From positions 13,954,047 to 14,018,046 of the forward strand of contig OX467087.1 in the NCBI GenBank assembly GCA_950106755.1: DNA of 64,000 nucleotides, given 5' to 3'. Positions within the stretch are counted from its first letter, which is position 1. Every line of letters begins with the position of its first letter. A program made the position numbers and the translations under genes. Positions 32,282-43,396 of this stretch are shown piece by piece. Origin of the DNA: Climacium dendroides. Taxonomy: Eukaryota > Streptophyta > Bryopsida > Hypnales > Climaciaceae. The notes beneath the pieces were generated by a model. It did no database searches and was not told where the DNA came from. It worked only from the letters and a program-made list of their open reading frames with translations.

Positions 32282-33310
32282 GGTTCAGAGCGGTCGCTTT
32301 AAACCTCCAGCTCCGTAATGAGCGATGTTGAGATTCAGAGCGACCGCTCTAAACTTACACTTGTGAAGTCGGCCAGACTGGTTTAGAGCGGTCGCTCTGG
32401 ACCGTGAGCAAATTCATAATGGAGCAGGAGGTTCAGAGCGACCGCTCTAAACCTCTCTCTGAACGAAATCACAACTCTGTCATTTCGTTCACAAGGAGGT
32501 TTAGAGCAGTCGCTCTGAACCTCCTGCTCCATTATGAACCTATAGCATTGGAATCGGGCACAGGCAGGATCAGAGCGGTCGCTCTGAACCATGAGCGAGT
32601 TCATATTGGAGTAGAAGGTTCAGAGCGACCGCTCTAAACCTCCCTGTGAACGAAATGACAGAGTTGTGATTTCGTTCAGAGAGAGGTTTAGAGCGGTCGC
32701 TCTGAACCTCCTGCTCCATTATGAATTCGCTCACGGTCCAGAGCGACCGCTCTAAACCAGCAACATTGAAATCGTGTACAAGTTGGTTCAGAGCGGTCGC
32801 TCTGAACCGTGACCATGCTCATCACGAAGCAGAGGTTCAGAGAGGCTACTCTAAACCTGCAGATATCGGTACTCGGAATTGTAGAATTGAGTGCAACCGT
32901 TAGTATGGAGCGTGATCACAGTTTAGAGCGACCGCTCTGAAATGAAGCAGTCGCCAAAACCAGTGCAGCAGATTCCTAGTGGTCACTCCAAACCGGCACT
33001 TCCACAATGAGAGTGAAAGCGGTTCAGAGCGAACGCACTGAAGCTTCCAGTTGGTAGTTAGGATGTAGGTTCTCATCGTTCGCTCTTATTCTCAACGTTG
33101 GCAATGAGCGCTGTCAAAATTTAGACAGACCGTTCACAACATCCTTAGGGTTGGAATTAGAGCTACAGGTTCAGAGCGGTCGCTCTAAACCTTTATCAAC
33201 ATGACCGAAGCTTACTAGATGTATGTGCTCCCTATAGTGAAGAGCAGCAGCTCTGATCCTGTAACATCTCATTCAACATTAGGGAGGTTTAGAGCGGTCG
33301 CTCCAAACTC
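32282..33310. repeat. Palindrome field B: about 15 copies of TTCAGAGCG-N2-CGCTCTGAA
   Basis: Copies begin near 32282, 32333, 32380, 32430, 32498, 32568, 32617, 32685, 32736, 32785, 32832, 32921, 33021, 33169 and 33287. Most are full near-palindromes such as ggttcagagcggtcgctctg followed by aacc. Spacing is irregular (about 50-150 bases) and the linkers differ from array A, so only the palindrome is shared between the two fields. Short frames here are artefacts of the repeats. A further pair (33657-33680 and the degenerate copies to 33765) leads up to the start of gene B1. Confidence 0.9.
32378..32757. repeat. Large inverted repeat inside palindrome field B
   Basis: About 165-180 bases from 32378 match the reverse complement of the stretch ending at 32757 nearly exactly. 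Both read ggtttagagcggtcgctctg, accgtgagc, attcataatggagcaggagg, ctctctctgaacgaaatcac and aactctgtcatttcgttcac in order. The axis lies near 32567. Palindromes are thus nested inside a larger palindrome. Confidence 0.88.
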
Positions 33311-35556
33311 ATTCGGATGGCTCACTAAAGTGAGCAACTGATGAAATAACATCTTCGCATAGATCGGGTATGGTGAGACCAGTATCTTTGACCAATGAAT
33401 TGAATGATTCATCTGGGAAGACTATAGAGGATAGAGGGGCATAGAACCTAGGTTATGATCATTTCACATTGTACTATAGGATCCAGAGAACCCGATCGAT
33501 TAGTATAGTGAAGCCGCTGTGAAATTTAATTGAAACCCAATTAAATAGCAGGAAACCAAGCCCAAACACTATATATCTCGCACGGTCAATGGTACAGAAT
33601 TGTCTATAAACAAACAGCTGTGAACATCTACACTGAATAGGTTGTGGATCTAGATCAGTTCAGAGCAGTCGCTCTGAACTAATCGAAGGGCTAGAACCCC
33701 AGTAATACGGGGCCGCTGAGAAGATTGCAATTTTAAGCGGCCTGTCTGATTCTGAGCGGCCGGTCTGATTTGATTCATGTGGACAGTGACATGGAGTCCT
33801 TCCTTGAGAGCAAGCCACCTCTCACGGGCTACATTACACAAATACCGCCTGAGCGGCTAATGGAGTCGTGGAAGGCGCACGTTGAAGGGAAAATTCCGCT
33901 GACCTTCATTGCAACCAAAGCATTGTGGACCGTGGAAATGAGTTACCTTCACGGCTCCCTGATATTTAATTTAGAATTGGGGTTCACAAAACTGGGAGGG
34001 CCTAGATGGAAATCCTTTAAGAACTTGGTAGTCATTAACATTACTGTGATGCGAGAGGCCGTTCTCGTCGACGTAGTGAATTCGTGCAACAATGCTCTGG
34101 GAGTAGTCATCATCCGCGTAGAGGACGAGATGATTTTCTACCATGAGCGCCTCATCAAAAATTATGACCGGGTTCCGCATGTGTTCCAAATCCTCATGCT
34201 GGACATACAAGCTAGGTGCGAAGCGCACGCTGGGGACTTCGTGAAGACCACACGGGTCGCGAGCACGTACCTCACTAATGCAAACACCTTATACGTGTCG
34301 TCGCTGACTAGTGGTAACGCATCGCAGGGAGTAGGGAACGTCGACATGGATGCGCAAGGGCGGACCCAGAAGAAAAAAGCGGTCGCGTTCGCCTCGGTGC
34401 CTGCCAACCGTTCCCGGCCGCCAACAGCGTCAGCGCTGCCAGGGTCCGCAGGCATGACAACTCATACGCCGGTTGAACCTGCACGGTCTGCTCCCGCAAC
34501 GGTGGCGCCACAGACGACTCCATCCCGATCCCCTCCGTCCCGGCCCAATCCACCTAGCACGGTAGTAGCAGAGCGTCCCAGACCCATGGCACGGGACAAA
34601 CAAAAGGCGCGGAAGAGGAAGTCCGCAACCGTCGCCACCGGTGACCACTCGGCCTCACAAGATGAAGGGGCGTCCCACTTTCACAAGACACGACGGACCT
34701 TGCACGATGTGGAAGAGGGTGAAGGTGCCCCAAGCGCATCCATGCAGAGCGCCTTCCCGGAGTCCACCGACTTATCCGAAGAGGAGGCACAAAAGGTGGC
34801 ATTCAAGAAGGTGAATGGCCACTAGGTTCACAACCCGGTGACCTTGCCGTTCGATGAGAAAGCTGTTCCGGATAAGCTGTTTGTGGATTTGGAGATCAAG
34901 AAGGAGCCCAAGCGCAGCGAAGAAGAGGAAGCCCGGAAACGCCTCAAGGCCGAGGCAGTGGCAAACAAGAAGTTCAAGGAGTTGTCCGCCTACATGTACA
35001 TATTCGGACGGGGCAACTTCTTCGAGCTGGACCTCGAGGACATGACAAGTGCGGACGAGACGTCGGGAATGATCTTCAGGCCACTGGAGAAGAAGGGTGT
35101 CCTAGCCGTCCTCGACCGCATGGTGAAGGTCAACTTCACCAAGCAAATCCTGACCGTCATGCCGGACACGCCAGAGAGGCCTACCTGCTGGGCGGATTGC
35201 ATCAAGGCCTTCCCACTGAAAATTATCAACGGCCAGCACACGTGGAAGGCTGCGACCGAAATCATTTCAGGGACAGCATCCATCGACGATGAGGCGGTCA
35301 AGAAGCGGGTGCAAAAGTGGACTTGTGAGATCGTCTGGTCCAAAAACAAGGACCACCTGCACGCGCTCTCCTGCAAGTGCAATGACGGGAACGTCACCGG
35401 CTCGTACCTGTCGTCGCTCCCTACCACGATCCGCCATTGCCGATATTTGTGGGACAACGCGCGGAGACCAACCCAATTCTGGAAGAACACGAGGTAGGCG
35501 GACAAAGGAGACGAATTCAAGGCCTACGAGGTATGTCTCCTCCACTTGGTTAGTTT

Positions 35557-35706
35557 AGACCGCCCAGTCTGATCTGTGATATAGTAGATATTGTCGAGTT
35601 CACGTTCATGCTGTTCCAATGCCTTGGACAATGGCACAAATCGTGTCACATTGTTCCACTGTAATGGAATGAATCCAAGCCACTTTAGAGCGACCGCTCT
35701 GAACTT
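35557..35706. repeat. Family palindromes inside intron 1 of gene B1
   Basis: Two copies lie in the intron: gaccgcccagtctgatc (35559) and tttagagcgaccgctctgaa (35683). Their presence within an intron shows the motif is not restricted to the element ends. Confidence 0.75.
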
Positions 35707-37929
35707 TCATATTGTATACCTAGGATGCTATCCTTCAGATCCATTCAAATAAGCTTAGTGCGGGAGGTCTGATGCATGTTCTCAAAGTTGTGATCCTCTA
35801 ACCTAGTCAATTGCGGTGTGCAGGACTTCCGAGACAAGGCGGAACAGAGCTTCGAGTCCACCAGCCTCCTCAAGCCGCTGTCTGGAAACCGAAGAACGTA
35901 CGACTTGGATAAGATGGGGGAGAGGAAAATCATCATGGCCTCAGAGGAAACTTGGTCGGCTTGGCTGAAGGTCTTTGAAGTTCACGAGCAAGGCACGCTG
36001 CACGACACAGACACGGGCGGTCCATTCAATGAAGCGGTGAGCAAGGACGGGAACGCCAAAGTGTACAAGTTCCAACCCATTACGAATAATATGATGAAGG
36101 CCTTGCTCGGAATGGAAGATGACGCCGTCGGCGAGCTGGCCCAAAAAATCCTGGACGTGCCACCCAAGGTGTACCTCAACAAGAGACCCACGATCTGGAC
36201 GTCGGCCATTCCTTTCCTCATGTGGTGCACAAACAAGAAGCACAAGATGCAGCTGGCGAAGGAGATTGTCGACAAGGCCGACACCTTCGGCATCGAGGAG
36301 GCCAAGGGCGTATTCCCCGAGCTGGGAGACATGAATGTCAAGGCTTGGCAGAATCTGAAGATCGCGTTGTGCATCGGTGGCTTCCACATGTGGCATCTCA
36401 TAAGTCTCGGTTTGGATTGGGTGAAGTCCTAGTGCCGGTCAGGGAGGACAGTGGAGAAGCCCAGAAAGCCATTCCTGGCAGCGTTGGATCAGGTCGTGCA
36501 AAATGCCGACCGATGCGAGAAGGTCAGGAAGTGCTCCCGAGCCACCGTCTGCCGATGGATACGAAGTGAGAAGCACTTCGATCCACAGTTGTACGTGTAT
36601 AAGAATGGGGCGTGGTCACCGTATCGATCGGAAACTGGAGCCGCGAAGACAGAGTACTGCGAGGTCGGCATTATTGACTTCCGATTATTTCCGAAGGTGG
36701 AAGGCATGGAGGTCACTTCTGGGCACGCAAAAATCATGGAGGAAGTAAGGGAGGTCTCCAACTCTACTATGTCCAAGACCGTGCACACGTGGATGTTCAT
36801 CTTCAACTCGAAGCGGGCGGCTGCGGTGGACAGATTGGCGACAGAGCTCTTCCCGTCCTATTCACTTAGGCGGGAATGTGACTACGTGATTTGCAAGGGA
36901 GAGCCGACCTTCAAGGAGAGGAACAGGGATAAGGTCATGTACTTGCAGCGGAGTGCCAAGACCTTCATGAACTCTAAGTTGGTGGACGCTAAGGGCAAGG
37001 TGCCCAAATTGTCCAAGGACGAGGACAACGACCTCATAGCCACGGATCCCATGTATAAGACTCGGGAGGTCTGCCGCCACGATTTCCCTCGGATCCTGTC
37101 CAAGCGTGAGCTACGGTACGACATGTACTTGCGCTTCATCGACAAGTTCTGCAGGAATCAAGGGACGGTCATGCTCGTCTTCGCTGGAGTGAAAGCAGTC
37201 TCGGCATGCACGGTAATGATTTCACCACTCGTGTTTTGTTTCTTTGTAGGGGCTATATGGTCCAGAAGAATAGATATTCCACGTTCACGTTTTGTCCCTT
37301 CACTAATACTGTGTCCTGCAGATGTTGTGTCGAAGTTCCGTCTCCTTCCTGATCTCCACCGAGAAAGCCCTTCTCCTCCATTCCGTGCATCAGCGAATTG
37401 GTGCGGAAATGTGGCCTCATGTCTTCGTGCCGGGGTACACCCTCAAGTACGACTACGACGGGCAGTCCCCGACGCAGAGGTGTCGACCGACCATAGAAGA
37501 GGAGCCCGCACCAACCGAAGAGGAAGCCATGTCGGACGAGGCGTTGGACATCGTCGATGCCGGGCATGTGGACGCGGAACACCCCATCGAGGATGAAGAA
37601 GCGGACAAGGGGGGAAAAGAGGACAAAGAAGAAGAGGAAGGGGAGGACAAAGAAGATCTACTCGAACGAAGGGGAGAAGATCTTCATCAAAGGGGGGCAA
37701 TATTGGAGGAAGTGGAGGGGCTTGAAGATGATGATGAATACGAGGATGAAGAAGAGGACGAGGATGAGGAAGACGATCTAGACGAAGACGTATTGGATGA
37801 TCGAATGCTCGACCGTGACGAAGAAGATAGCGGCCCTGAAATCATAGGGGAATCGTCACAAAACCGTATGGAGAGCGAGGCAACGGTACAGTCTGAGGAG
37901 GCTGCCATCAGATCGGCGGGTGCTCCTCG

Positions 37930-38175
37930 TAACAATCAGACTGTGCGGTCTGATCACGCGTCTCCCACTGCAGCAGTTCAGAGCGGGCGGTCTGATTCAG
38001 CCCCTTCCTTGTCTCCCACTTCTCCATCCTCCCATCCACAGCTTCAAACTCTGCGTTTCGATTCTCCTCCAGCAAGAGTTCCGGAACTACAGAGGGCCCA
38101 GACCGATCTTGCCTCACCCCTATCGAGTCGTAGTCATCCTCGCCTCTAAGAGGTTCAGACCGTGCGGTCTGAAGT
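37930..38175. repeat. Family palindromes within coding exon 3 of gene B1
   Basis: Copies at 37938 (cagactgtgcggtctgatca), 37976 (gttcagagcgggcggtctga) and 38152 (ggttcagaccgtgcggtctg) are translated as QTVRSD, VQSGRSD and VQTVRSE. The motif thus sits in frame in the low-complexity linker and right at the TAA (38147). Confidence 0.75.
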
Positions 38176-39614
38176 GAGCGGCCCCATCTTCAAAACTCCC
38201 GCTCCGCATACCTCCACAGGCCCATCTTTCAGTGCGGGAACTTCTTGTGAAGGCTCTCCTCCCGCCCTTCCCAAGATGCAGATCGAGGATCTCCAGACGG
38301 AGTTGGACGATCTCAAGGCGAGACTCTTTGAAGAGCAACGGGTGGAGCTGGAGAATGTCCGATCCAACATCGGAGACTACTCTACCAAACCTGCGTGGGG
38401 ATCGATGGAAGGTCAAGGGCGTTCTTCAGGAGTTGAAGTCTGCCGGACCCCCGCTGGACTCCGATGGAGTGAGCAAGCTCATCACGGTGCATGTCACCGT
38501 TGATACCTTGCGGTCGCAACTGCCTCCAACCGGCCCCAAGGAACTCGTTCTCTTGGCTCATGTGCGGGCCATGAAGCAGAAGCTCAATTTGGCTCTCCAG
38601 AATGCCAAGGAGAACCCAATTGACCTCGACGACGTGGATGAGGAGGATCTGAATATGCGGCTCTCCACGGCGAAGGAAAACAGGGAGGAGTACAGCCAGA
38701 TAGTTAGGGCTGCCACCCAAGGAGGGGATTGCACTCCATCAGACGTGGAGACCGCATCTGGAGGTGGAACAGCCGCACCTCAGGCGTCGGGGAGCTCGGA
38801 CGTGGGGAGGAAGGAGACGAAGCCTAACACCATGGACAAGAAGGTGGGCCTCAACCTCGCGTACATCGAGATGATGTCCGAGCGATACAAGAGGAAGCAT
38901 TCCGTGGTGGTCAAGAAGTGTGCCGAGACCATCGAGGCCCTCCAGAGGGAGAGAGAGGAGAAGGAGCGGCTAGAGCAGGAAAAGAAGGCCAAGCGCAAGG
39001 CCAAGAAAGCGGAGAGGGACCGCGAGCTCGCCGAGAAGGAGAGGCAGTTGGAGGAGCAGAGGAGGCAGCAAGTGGAGAAGGATAGGCAGTACGAGGAGGA
39101 CAGGAGGCGCGATCGGGAGATGCTAAAGATTATGAACGAGCGCTTCGAGATGATCACCTCGGCGATGCCCAAGGCACCTCCCACACCCGTCACTCCCACG
39201 GCCCATCCTGCCAGCGAAATCCAGAACCTCTCTAGAGTGTCCACCACCAACTTGGCTTCCGCGACAGCCACAGTGGCGTCGGGCTTGCAATTGCTGGGGA
39301 CCGTGGAGCCTGCAACTATTTCGGTGAGTATCACTCGCGACCCAGACTACGATGACTTGGCCCTCAGTCAGTTTCCGTTTATTCATGTCCCTGAACCTAT
39401 GCATCGTCCCAGCGTGGTCGACGATGATCCTTACGACCTGGACGTTCAATTGGGGGATATGGAGGCCTCGTTCACTAACTTGACTTAACAGTATGCTCCT
39501 CTGCAGGCAGCAGTTGCTCCACCGCAGCCCTCGGTGACGCGAGATGAACAAGCCCCGGTGGACTCGCCGGCCAAGGACGACGAGGCTCCCGTGGTGGATA
39601 ACCTCTACATATAG

Positions 39615-39972
39615 CTCCCATGTTTATAGTTAGTCGTAGTGGTGTGGACGCTATGTTAGGGTGTTACGTCAGGACGATCGAAGATCATCTCGACGAGTCT
39701 GTCTTGAGTCTGTTCAGCCGCGAGACCGGGAGTCTGGGGACTCTCGTCTTGGTTAGGATTGTAGTGGTCCTGTTAGGTGTAGACTACTAGACTTAGACGT
39801 GACCACTGAACCTCTACATTCACCATTCAGTTTGTACAAACTTTGTATTCCACTTTTAATATATTAGGTGCTTTTCTTTATACATGACTCTTCTTTCGTT
39901 GAGATGCTCTGTGGGATTTGTCTCCGACTACTTCTGGACGTTGTAGTTACGCCCTTTGCATTTTCGGTTCAG
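39615..39972. other. Spacer between genes B1 and B2
   Basis: This is the 3' flank of B1 and possible leader or first intron of B2. A T-rich tract and acceptor (TTCGGTTCAG) end it at 39972. No separate gene is visible. Confidence 0.4.
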
Positions 39973-41715
39973 GTTGTCGATGCTCTCGCACGTGACAACG
40001 AGTCTCCGTTGTCCCCACTTCCCATTTCGGCCCCGAGGAATGATGAAGTCCTACCTGCCATTCCCATGGAAGTCGGCTCTCCTGCTGTTGCTGTTGTCGA
40101 GGTCGTCCCTCCCGTCGACTTGGAAGTCGCCACTCCGGTGCCTCAAAACTTAGTGCCTCCTTCCCTCGTAGACGTCCATGCTCCCGCTGTCGATGAGGTC
40201 ACCACTCCGGTACCTATGAAGATGGTGCCTCCCTCCCTCGCAGATGTCGACACTCTCGCTGTCCTGGCGCCACCGACACCACCTCCTCTCGCGGCCACCA
40301 CTCCCACGGATGTAAGAAAGGTGAGACTCCATGTCCTTGGAACCCTCTGCTCCTTGTCTCTGTCCAGCACTTGCCTAAATAGTTTGTAGGAAGTGCACAT
40401 CTCATTCAGGTTAGAACTAGAATCTTCATAGAGAGGGGGTTGTCGTCTCTCTCTTAGCAAGGCAAAGCTTGAGGAGTCGCATGTTCATTTTTGTGGACTT
40501 CATTTCTTCATAAAGAAGAGGACTTTGAGCTCGGGATTTCGCATACGTAGGCTCCACTGCCGGTGTCCGCGACGGCGCCCCCTGTCGCTTTGCCTGTGTA
40601 TAGTTATTTCGTCCTTCTGGAGTTGGAAGGGGTCCTCGCCCAAATTGAGGACGTTGGGCGCGTCCAGCCAACTCCTTCGACCTCGAAGGCGAAGCCCTCG
40701 AAGGAGGATTACCACCCTCGACAGCGCCACGTCTTCGGCAAATACACGATGCATTGCCGTCCCGACTTGCACCGCTTCCTCACGAGCTTGACGAATCGAT
40801 TTTACGTCTCCGTCTGGACTCGGCTGCCCGCCGTCGTTGCCAAACCCATGGTCGATTTCCTCTTTCGCGACTTCGACCGCACTTACATGCGGGTCCTCGC
40901 GTTGGAGAACTGCACCTCGATTATCGAGAGGCGGCCGTGGTGGGAGTGCAGGTGCCCGCCCTTGCCGTCCCTTCTCGACCCACCCTGCCTGGGGCACCCC
41001 GCCCATATCTCATGTGGTCCTACTATCGACGTGAACACCTACGTGCAGTTCCCCGACCATCCGGAGGGGCAGCTGCGGCTGAAGGTGTTACACAAGGTTG
41101 TGTGGGACACCGAGACGTTCGTCACCAAGAACTTCCGGGCCAATTCGTCCAATACCCTCCTCATCGATTCCTCTCCGGAGAGCAGCATCCTGAACCCCGT
41201 GCACAACGCCGTGTTTCCCTTGTCGTATGTGGGTAGTGAACACGATTCCACCCTCTTAGGGACTGTACGCCCGTATCTCGAAGGCCTACTCGCATCCGGT
41301 CTTAGCGTGTCGCAATACGTGTCTCAGAACGCACTTTTCGGACACCTCACGATACCCTTGAGACAGACATATCTGGGACTGCGCGTTCGCGTGTTAGCCC
41401 CGTGGCAGGATAGGCACCTCGTGCTGGAATATCCGGACTTTGTCGGCAAATACACTAGAGAAGGGGACGATTATTTCACCCGACAGAGAGGGAAGAGGAA
41501 GCCCAAAAAAAATCTGATGCCCCCACAAAAACTTGATGCGTGTGCAGGAGCGCCGACGCGTTCACGCTCTGGGCGGGTATGCTGCCGCCGATTCCCGAGT
41601 GGGCACCAGACGCGGCAAGCGGCGACGGATGCAGATGACGGAAGGGGTGGGCTCCTCCGATGGTTGCATGACCCCCGACGAGGCGGGCCAGGATGTCACG
41701 TCCGCTCGAATTTAA
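39973..41715 (+). pseudogene. Gene B2: FCP1/SCP-like HAD-fold protein with Glu for catalytic Asp
   Basis: Exon 39973-40320 is Pro/Val-rich and repetitive (PVP and VPPSL words) and ends RK|GTGAGA. Exon 40551 onward joins in phase 0 and holds an FCP1-homology (NIF) domain. It has FVLLELEGVL at 40608-40637, KYTMHCRPDLHRFLTSL, VSVWTRLP, VLHKVVWDTETFVTKNF, NTLLIDSSPESSILNP and a GTVRPYLEGLL end. Enzymes of this family dephosphorylate the RNA polymerase II C-terminal domain using a DxDxT motif. Here both Asp are Glu (GAG 40620, GAA 40626) and the later acidic pair reads DSS, so phosphatase activity is doubtful. The C-terminal basic tail (RRGKRRR) lies in another frame from about 41530 to TAA at 41713, so a frameshift or missed intron is needed near 41520. 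The start codon is unresolved (an ATG at 39910 is possible). It follows B1 in the same direction. Confidence 0.65.
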
Positions 41716-42562
41716 ATGGAGGACGCGGTCGGCGGGCGCATGGAGATGCGACGGGCTGCACATATTGTAAGGTGGGCTCATCAATAGCTAATGGGGATGG
41801 CTGAATTCAAGTACGCAAGGGCCGACGGGTGACTTTGATGGAGAAATAATTTTTTCCCGCCCTACCCTATGATGTAGTCTAGGATGGGGAGAAATTATTT
41901 CTCCATCGAACACTCTGTTGTGCTTCATTTCCACTCTGAACATGTCATGGGCTTATTTATGCCATCATTGAACGGCCACTCTTGTCCGACGGACCCTCAC
42001 AGTTGGCTTGTTGTGCAGAATCCTAGGTGCACCATTCACATTTGCGGAGCCGACCTCCTCCCAAAGCAGCCACTACAAGAGGTTCAGACCGCCCGCTCTA
42101 AACCGGGGCTGACATCCTCGACTCGTTTGCGGAGGTCAAGATGGAAGGTTGCGCGGAGCTTCCGCCTTGGATATAGAATGTAGTTGAGCTATAGAACTGT
42201 AGATGAATATTGGATTCTAAAATCATTTTCATTTTATCATTCTTCTCTACAATACACTCTAGTGCACCCCCCACATTGAATATAGAAATAAGAATATCCA
42301 CGTTGTTATGAATAGTTTGGCTTCCCCATCACTACATAGCATAGCACTCTTTCCCAAAGCATAGTGTCATTGGTATCATTGTAGCAAATCGGCCCCCTCT
42401 CAAATTGCATCATCGGGGCTCTTGCAAATAACAAGAAGCATCTACGGATCACCATTAATTTCTCCAATGCCAACAGGCATCTATTGTCAATCATGTCATT
42501 GCGAGATCCATGCAGGGCACTATGAGAACCTCGGACACACACTCGTCAATTGCGGTGCCGAC
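41716..42562. other. Right flank of the B region, with a last palindrome
   Basis: A family palindrome (ggttcagaccgcccgctcta at 42080) is the most distal copy seen, so the mobile unit reaches at least 42.1 kb. No intact gene was recognised here. Short plus-strand frames begin at 41719 and 41884 but lack support. Confidence 0.45.
41838..41906. repeat. Hairpin with 22-base arms downstream of gene B2
   Basis: gatggagaaataatttttt at 41838 pairs with agaaattatttctccatc ending at 41906, across about 25 bases. It could be a 3'-end structure or a tiny foldback element. Confidence 0.65.
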
Positions 42563-43198
42563 CAATTCTGACGCTGTCTATGTGCGGGATGAATCATTGT
42601 TAAATTTGTGGCTTGTGTGTTGAAGAAGCGAGAACAATGACAAGCCATCCACATTCCTATCGGGAATATTCATAGGGGTAGTTAGCTTTATCTTTCAAGA
42701 TTCCGTAGTCGCGCATAACTGCAAGCCCTCTACATATGGATGGGTGCGGCATTGACAGAGTGGATGTAGTGTTCACGGAGCTCGTTTGTGCACAGTGAGC
42801 AAGTTCTGAGATAGATCGATCCTCCTACCATTACCGCCAATAGTACATCAGGTCCAATCGAGCTGACGGACGCGAAGGGATGTGGCATAGAAAATGGATG
42901 ACGGTCGCTCCTGCCATCCCATCTTGAATAATATACAATTCGGGCGTGCCCTTGACTACCCTCCGTCATGCAAAGGAGCTCTGTCAACTCTGCATCCACT
43001 CTGTCAATGCGGCACCCATCCGTATCTAGAGGACCCGCAGTTATGCGCGACCACGGAATCTTAAAAGATGAAGCGAACTTCCCCTATGAATATTCCTGAT
43101 TGGAATGTGGATGGCCTATCATTATTTCCGCTTCTTCACCACACAAGCCACAAATTTAACAATGATTCATTGGGCACAAAGGCAATGCCAACATTGGT
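42563..43198. mobile_element. Foldback element with about 205-bp arms
   Basis: Arms 42563-42768 and 42992-43198 are reverse complements with scattered mismatches. Both contain gaatcattgttaaatttgtg, cttgtgtg, gaatattcatagggg, cgcgcataactgc, ggatgggtgc and cattgacagagtggatg in order. They flank a loop of about 220 bases. Just outside the right arm, a minus-strand frame continues to 43396, so the arm may be part of a decayed gene copied in inverted form. Confidence 0.82.
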
Positions 43199-43396
43199 TT
43201 GCGTTGCTGTTGACCAGCATTTGATCGTGGACTTCACAGTGCCCTGTAGAGTCTTCTCAACAACATGCTTGGCAAATAGATACTTGCTGGTGTTGATCAA
43301 GTTGAAGACTCCCCACACGTGCGAGGATACGATCGATTCAAGAGGCGCGATCGAAAAAATGCCGAATGCATATTTGCCGACCCTCCTGGTTAGCAT
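43136..43396 (-). pseudogene. Unrecognised minus-strand frame overlapping the foldback arm
   Basis: An 86-codon minus-strand frame contains GKYAFGIFSIAPLESIVSSH, KYLFAKHVVEKTLQG and NESLLNLWLVW. The last segment is also encoded in the left foldback arm (RDESLLNLWLVC). Composition is balanced and the frame looks protein-like, but I recognise no family. It is probably a fragment of a transposon or gene. It could also be chance. Confidence 0.35.

Larger units (their letters stand above)
33791..39614 (+). pseudogene. Gene B1: ParB/Srx-like plus methyltransferase-like plus coiled-coil protein, interrupted
   Basis: The model has exons 33791-35530, 35824-37212, 37322-39323 and about 39507-39614. 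Introns are GT-AG (GAG|GTATGT to GTGCAG; ACG|GTAATG to CTGCAG; TCG|GTGAGT to CTGCAG) and all phase 0. Exon 1 ends in a ParB/sulfiredoxin-like region: an R-x-L approach, VLDRMVKVNFTKQILTV, then INGQHTWKAA at 35225. Exon 2 has DLIATDPMY at 37033-37056, resembling motif IV (DPPY) of DNA N6/N4 methyltransferases, followed by GTVMLVFAG. Exon 3 has a very acidic stretch, a Ser/Pro-rich linker and a long charged coiled coil (38850-39150). The frame is broken by TAG at 34823, 35495 and 36430, TAA at 38147 and a frameshift in a G run near 38394. Domain names are inferences from short motifs. The gene follows palindrome field B and carries palindromes in intron 1 and exon 3. The TAA could also mark the boundary between two genes. 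Confidence 0.6.

Noticed and set aside
32383..32903. Short frames on both strands with words such as VQSDRSKP and RAVALN
   Set aside because: They are translations of the repeated palindrome and its linkers.
37557..37781. Lys/Glu/Arg-rich frame inside B1 exon 3
   Set aside because: It is an out-of-frame reading of the acidic GA-rich tract.
39486..39488. TAA as the end of gene B1
   Set aside because: A strong donor (TCG|GTGAGT at 39323) and an acceptor near 39506 put it within an intron, after which the frame continues to 39614. I keep some doubt.
40754..41236. Alternative plus-strand frame inside gene B2
   Set aside because: The FCP1-like motifs lie in the other frame, so this is a GC-rich shadow.
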